Positions 62,001 through 64,000 of a stretch of DNA of 64,000 nt are shown here, in pieces. The stretch covers positions 101,715-165,714 of the forward strand of contig NZ_VULQ01000005.1 of assembly GCF_009696575.1 (NCBI RefSeq). The letters run 5' to 3'. The notes beneath the pieces are model-generated. The model was not told the DNA's origin. It saw only the letters and a list, made by a program, of their open reading frames with translations, and searched no databases. The position numbers and the translations under genes are program-made. The stretch comes from Anaerococcus porci. Lineage in GTDB: Bacteria > Bacillota > Clostridia > Tissierellales > Peptoniphilaceae. Each line of letters starts with the position of its first letter. Position 1 is the stretch's first letter.

Positions 62001-64000
62001 GTTCCAAGCTTTACAGATATTGAAAATGCTCCAACTCCAATACCAGACGGAACAAAATTTGAATTAGGTGATAACCCACCAGCTAATGCTAGTGTTAATC
62101 CTCTAACAGGTGCTGTAACATATACACCAAGTGCAGGAGATGCAGGAAAAACTATAAATGTTCCAGTAAAAGTAATTTATTCAGACGACACAACAGATAC
62201 TACAACAGCAAAAATCAACGTAGAAAAATTAGACGACATAATTGAAGTAACAGACCCTAATCAAGAAACACCACAAGGATATGTAAGAGTAACACTTGAA
62301 AGTGGAAAAAATATTGCTAGTATTACTGGAACACAAGCTTATGATGTCAAAAATGATGGAACTGTTAAATATTCTGATCTAATAAATGAGATTACTAAAG
62401 ATGGTTCTAAGACTACAATAAATGTTGATCCTATAACTGGTAGAAACTCTTTAGAGTGGTCAGTAGATGGTAAAGAAGTAGTTCCAACTGATTATCCAAC
62501 AACAGATACTACACTTAAAGTCAGCGCTAAAGATGCCTATGCTCCAAAGGGAACTGAACAAACTGTACAAAAGGGAGCTGTGGTTGATGCCAAAGATTCA
62601 ATAGCAAATAAGGATACACTTCCTGAAGGAACAACATACGAATTTGTAGATGATAAAGGAGATCCGATTACTCCAGATACAAATTCAATTGGAGAAAAGG
62701 ATGTAAATGTTAAAGTAACTTATCCAAATCCAACAGAAAATGGTGGACCAACAATTGTTAAGACAAAGATTAACGTAATAGAAGAAAAAACAGAAGCTGA
62801 AAAGAATCCGGCAGTAGCTCCAGAAAAGACAACTGTTGAAAACAAAGAGAAATTAACACCGGAAGAAAAACAAGAAGTTGAAGCAAAAGTTAAGAAAGCA
62901 AATCCAGAAGCAACAAAAGTAGAAGTTAAAGACGATGGAAACGTAACATTAACTTACAAAGATAATTCAACAAATACTCTAACACCAGAACAAACAATAG
63001 TTGAGAGAGTAAAAACAACAGTAGAAGGTGAACCAACAAAAGTTAACCCTACTGATGAAGAACAAAAAACAGGTTTAACAGTTAAAAACCAAGACGAAAC
63101 TACACCAACAACAGTAACAGCCAAAGATGAAGACGGAACAGAAATTCCAGTAAAAGTCGATCCAGAAACAGGAGAAATCAAGGTAACACCAGGAACAAAT
63201 GTAGATGGACCAATAACTGTTACAATTCAAGACGATGACTTCAAGACAGAAGACAATCCAAAGGGAGAAATCACAAAAGAAGTTCCAGTAACAGGACACA
63301 CAAAAGGTGTAGACGACAACAGAACAAAAACAACAGTAGAAGGCGAACCAACAAAAGTTAACCCTACTGACGAAGAACAAAAAACAGGTTTAACAGTTAA
63401 AAACCAAGACGAAACTACACCAACAACAGTAACAGCCAAAGATGAAGACGGAACAGAAATTCCAGTAAAAGTCGATCCAGAAACAGGAGAAATCAAGGTA
63501 ACACCAGGAACAAATGTAGATGGACCAATAACTGTTACAATCAAAGATGAAGACTTCAAGACAGAAGACAATCCAAAGGGAGAAATCACAAAAGAAGTTC
63601 CAGTAACAGGACACACAAAAGGTGTAGACGACAACAGAACAAAAACAACAGTAGAAGGCGAACCAACAAAAGTTAACCCTACTGACGAAGAACAAAAAAC
63701 AGGTTTAACAGTTAAAAACCAAGACGAAACTACACCAACAACAGTAACAGCCAAAGATGAAGACGGAACAGAAATTCCAGTAAAAGTCGATCCAGAAACA
63801 GGAGAAATCAAGGTAACACCAGGAACAAATGTAGATGGACCAATAACTGTTACAATTCAAGACGATGACTTCAAGACAGAAGACAATCCAAAGGGAGAAA
63901 TCACAAAAGAAGTTCCAGTAACAGGACACACAAAAGGTGTAGACGACAACAGAACAAAAACAACAGTAGAAGGCGAACCAACAAAAGTTAACCCTACTGA
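59064..64000 (+). CDS. giant YSIRK-like cell-surface adhesin with Rib/Ig-like repeats, 3' end outside window
   Basis: The frame is open from ATG 59064 to the window end (1645 codons so far). An N-terminal signal has the YSIRK-type core YAMRKLTVGLVSCMMGY (about 29-45), known to direct secretion at the septum. A Thr/Ala/Pro/Glu-rich low-complexity segment (about 55-135) follows, then a Rib-like module (about 145-215). A large non-repetitive region (about 270-790) may hold the ligand-binding part. Next come a putative-Ig module (LEIDSNTGIISGKPTEAGKFDV, about 810-835) and RibLong/Rib-type modules (about 960-1240). Near-identical 105-residue repeats start near residue 1317. An LPXTG anchor is expected beyond the window. 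AGAAAGGAA is the ribosome site. It probably binds host surfaces; the ligand is unknown. Confidence 0.88.
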   Translation, partial: MKNLRGFEEVIKNNKSKNQNKKPKYAMRKLTVGLVSCMMGYLIAFTPSVSNAAEVGTENVAPKQAAPEETNAGVEGDQTPKEAISPAGETSEATSANPTTEKAVAPNKDSQPAGELNTSKENAPQAETASGEVVKKQADSFNASIKDIIVKENQEINYKDAVENLPQDAKLEVLTPAKTDNIGESIAKAKIVFSDGSEKEIKIKVTVEANDELSANSQATEATTESAGSNVAKRRVPRAASMIANNTDGIATREAAAPEDTTTDKNAKNAVHGYVGVQSSGDINLNLGSATGGAFTPVEGVRVYFQWFENGGYVSPTYTTVSGPDGRIHLAIKPFLAADGKIIKFDADPTVSGGNERYKFWVDEKTIPEKYQLQYITGENVVIPDAGLPITQGGASSDTVSNTHNNWKVLLMEKPKEDMHKEATPTEVRADGGFVEGTVSYDYNSGIGGVQWNTVADKTSPAQGVTVKASYLSDYALKQIYSEDTVARMSLRSVDDIRGSGWTKALENQLQDWIKTQIATDPDRWIAETVSAQTNAEGKYLIQFKGTWGDYKNADAGKKEYTYKVGDPSSGQIWNRWTDEQIARLGQVADSASEGGFTTSATTNQKKHVNYDWLFVSLEGADNLREMTPYNNNQYTLMHNTYGIHSGWSGVGFSTGVTNATNSSLRADFALAPAEIKFNIVNYDAGANTATPGDIAKTSTQGLPYSNTPDSFRIVWYDEKGAEVKSEDISKPNSLGALPEATLDTSGVKENKLYTAKLYRVDSRGNNAELLAVDSFAVIVDKYIGSVYDDFTHDTKGTKGATFSAQGLPNGLEIDSNTGIISGKPTEAGKFDVTVTTTVNDQSGALSANRTYSYLITDSPVPEGMVGKEYNQTVSPKAIDGYVFKNVKVELTSAIAGLTAENNTISGTPTVAVDADQEKTNVDVTYDIYKLNDNNEEVLFAEGHVDHVPLVIKQADKATSYEPHYEETQAKVGEEVTTNVPSFTDIENAPTPIPDGTKFELGDNPPANASVNPLTGAVTYTPSAGDAGKTINVPVKVIYSDDTTDTTTAKINVEKLDDIIEVTDPNQETPQGYVRVTLESGKNIASITGTQAYDVKNDGTVKYSDLINEITKDGSKTTINVDPITGRNSLEWSVDGKEVVPTDYPTTDTTLKVSAKDAYAPKGTEQTVQKGAVVDAKDSIANKDTLPEGTTYEFVDDKGDPITPDTNSIGEKDVNVKVTYPNPTENGGPTIVKTKINVIEEKTEAEKNPAVAPEKTTVENKEKLTPEEKQEVEAKVKKANPEATKVEVKDDGNVTLTYKDNSTNTLTPEQTIVERVKTTVEGEPTKVNPTDEEQKTGLTVKNQDETTPTTVTAKDEDGTEIPVKVDPETGEIKVTPGTNVDGPITVTIQDDDFKTEDNPKGEITKEVPVTGHTKGVDDNRTKTTVEGEPTKVNPTDEEQKTGLTVKNQDETTPTTVTAKDEDGTEIPVKVDPETGEIKVTPGTNVDGPITVTIKDEDFKTEDNPKGEITKEVPVTGHTKGVDDNRTKTTVEGEPTKVNPTDEEQKTGLTVKNQDETTPTTVTAKDEDGTEIPVKVDPETGEIKVTPGTNVDGPITVTIQDDDFKTEDNPKGEITKEVPVTGHTKGVDDNRTKTTVEGEPTKVNPT
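63012..64000 (+). repeat. 315-bp tandem repeats inside the adhesin gene
   Basis: Units run 63012-63326, 63327-63641, 63642-63956 and a partial fourth to 64000, each 105 codons from KTTVEGEPTKVNP to TKGVDDNRT. They are almost identical in DNA. Unit 2 reads IKDEDF where units 1 and 3 read IQDDDF. Unit 1 has early silent differences (GGT and GAT where the others have GGC and GAC). Period and frame are constant, so length can change without breaking the gene. Confidence 0.95.

Noticed and set aside
62954..63929. Long minus-strand open frames within the adhesin repeats
   Set aside because: They repeat with the 315-bp period, have no start or ribosome site, encode implausible Cys/Trp/Phe- or Ser/Val-rich chains, and are explained as shadows of the plus-strand repeat.
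63012..64000. CRISPR-like direct repeats
   Set aside because: Units are 315 bp, contiguous, in frame and translated. There are no short repeats with unique spacers.

Overview
This 64 kb window comes from a low-GC, strictly anaerobic Gram-positive bacterium. The best guess is a Peptoniphilaceae member such as Anaerococcus. That rests on the AT-rich codon use, a class I hybrid-cluster protein, a type III glutamine synthetase, T-box and TPP leaders, and a YSIRK-like surface adhesin with Rib/Ig-type repeats. No transposase, phage or CRISPR genes were seen. The genus is inference; the Firmicutes-type biology is visible in the sequence. LAYOUT. 1-1451: end of a lactose/cellobiose-family PTS operon (EIIC cut by the window edge, then EIIA, EIIB), followed by a decayed minus-strand gene. 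2.4-9.8 kb: single genes for a two-domain polyphosphate kinase 2, hybrid-cluster protein with a Crp/Fnr-like palindrome upstream, adenine deaminase, a DUF1836 protein and a short-chain dehydrogenase. 9.9-10.4 kb: a broken gene fragment and tRNA-Ala(GGC). 11.0-18.8 kb: a catabolic cluster of APC permease, purine nucleoside phosphorylase, MtnA-like sugar-phosphate isomerase, DeoR regulator, class II aldolase, a DUF979/DUF969 (5-oxoproline-type) transporter and a YqhD-like alcohol dehydrogenase. Together these could turn the sugar of purine nucleosides into DHAP plus a short aldehyde. 18.8-20.4 kb: a Met-type T-box and a MetE-like methyltransferase. 20.6-28.2 kb: proB-proA, proC, then aconitase, isocitrate dehydrogenase and citrate synthase, a route from acetyl-CoA and oxaloacetate to 2-oxoglutarate, glutamate and proline. 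28.4-33.4 kb: a TPP-riboswitch operon thiS-F-G-H-W-M-E (thiazole synthesis, salvage and uptake). 33.5-38.1 kb, minus strand: MATE exporter, an unknown protein, and a T-box-controlled amino-acid ABC transporter. 38.2-41.8 kb: hemolysin III, Mrp ATPase, DUF1002 protein and threonine synthase. 42.0-47.8 kb: a broken small membrane gene with its XRE regulator, glutamate dehydrogenase, an NlpC/P60 hydrolase and glutamine synthetase III. 48-53.6 kb: HD hydrolase, MFS transporter, GNAT protein, a membrane protein, and a zinc/cadmium-type resistance locus (P-type ATPase, separate HMA protein, SmtB-like repressor). 53.7-58.6 kb: uvrB-uvrA. 59.1-64.0 kb: the 5' part of a giant cell-wall adhesin that enters a near-identical 315-bp tandem repeat and runs off the window. 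HOW IT FITS. Much of the window is nitrogen and amino-acid economy: glutamate dehydrogenase, GlnN, the citrate-to-2-oxoglutarate trio, proline synthesis, 5-oxoproline-type uptake and a T-box amino-acid importer. Purine salvage (adenine deaminase, nucleoside phosphorylase) may feed carbon to glycolysis. The most unusual non-coding feature is a dispersed hairpin element of about 150 bp. It has three full copies (5.83, 20.38 and 41.83 kb) and one internally deleted copy (49.70 kb), all with GGGGCTGTTGCAAAA-like ends. The middle stems differ between copies yet stay self-complementary within each.
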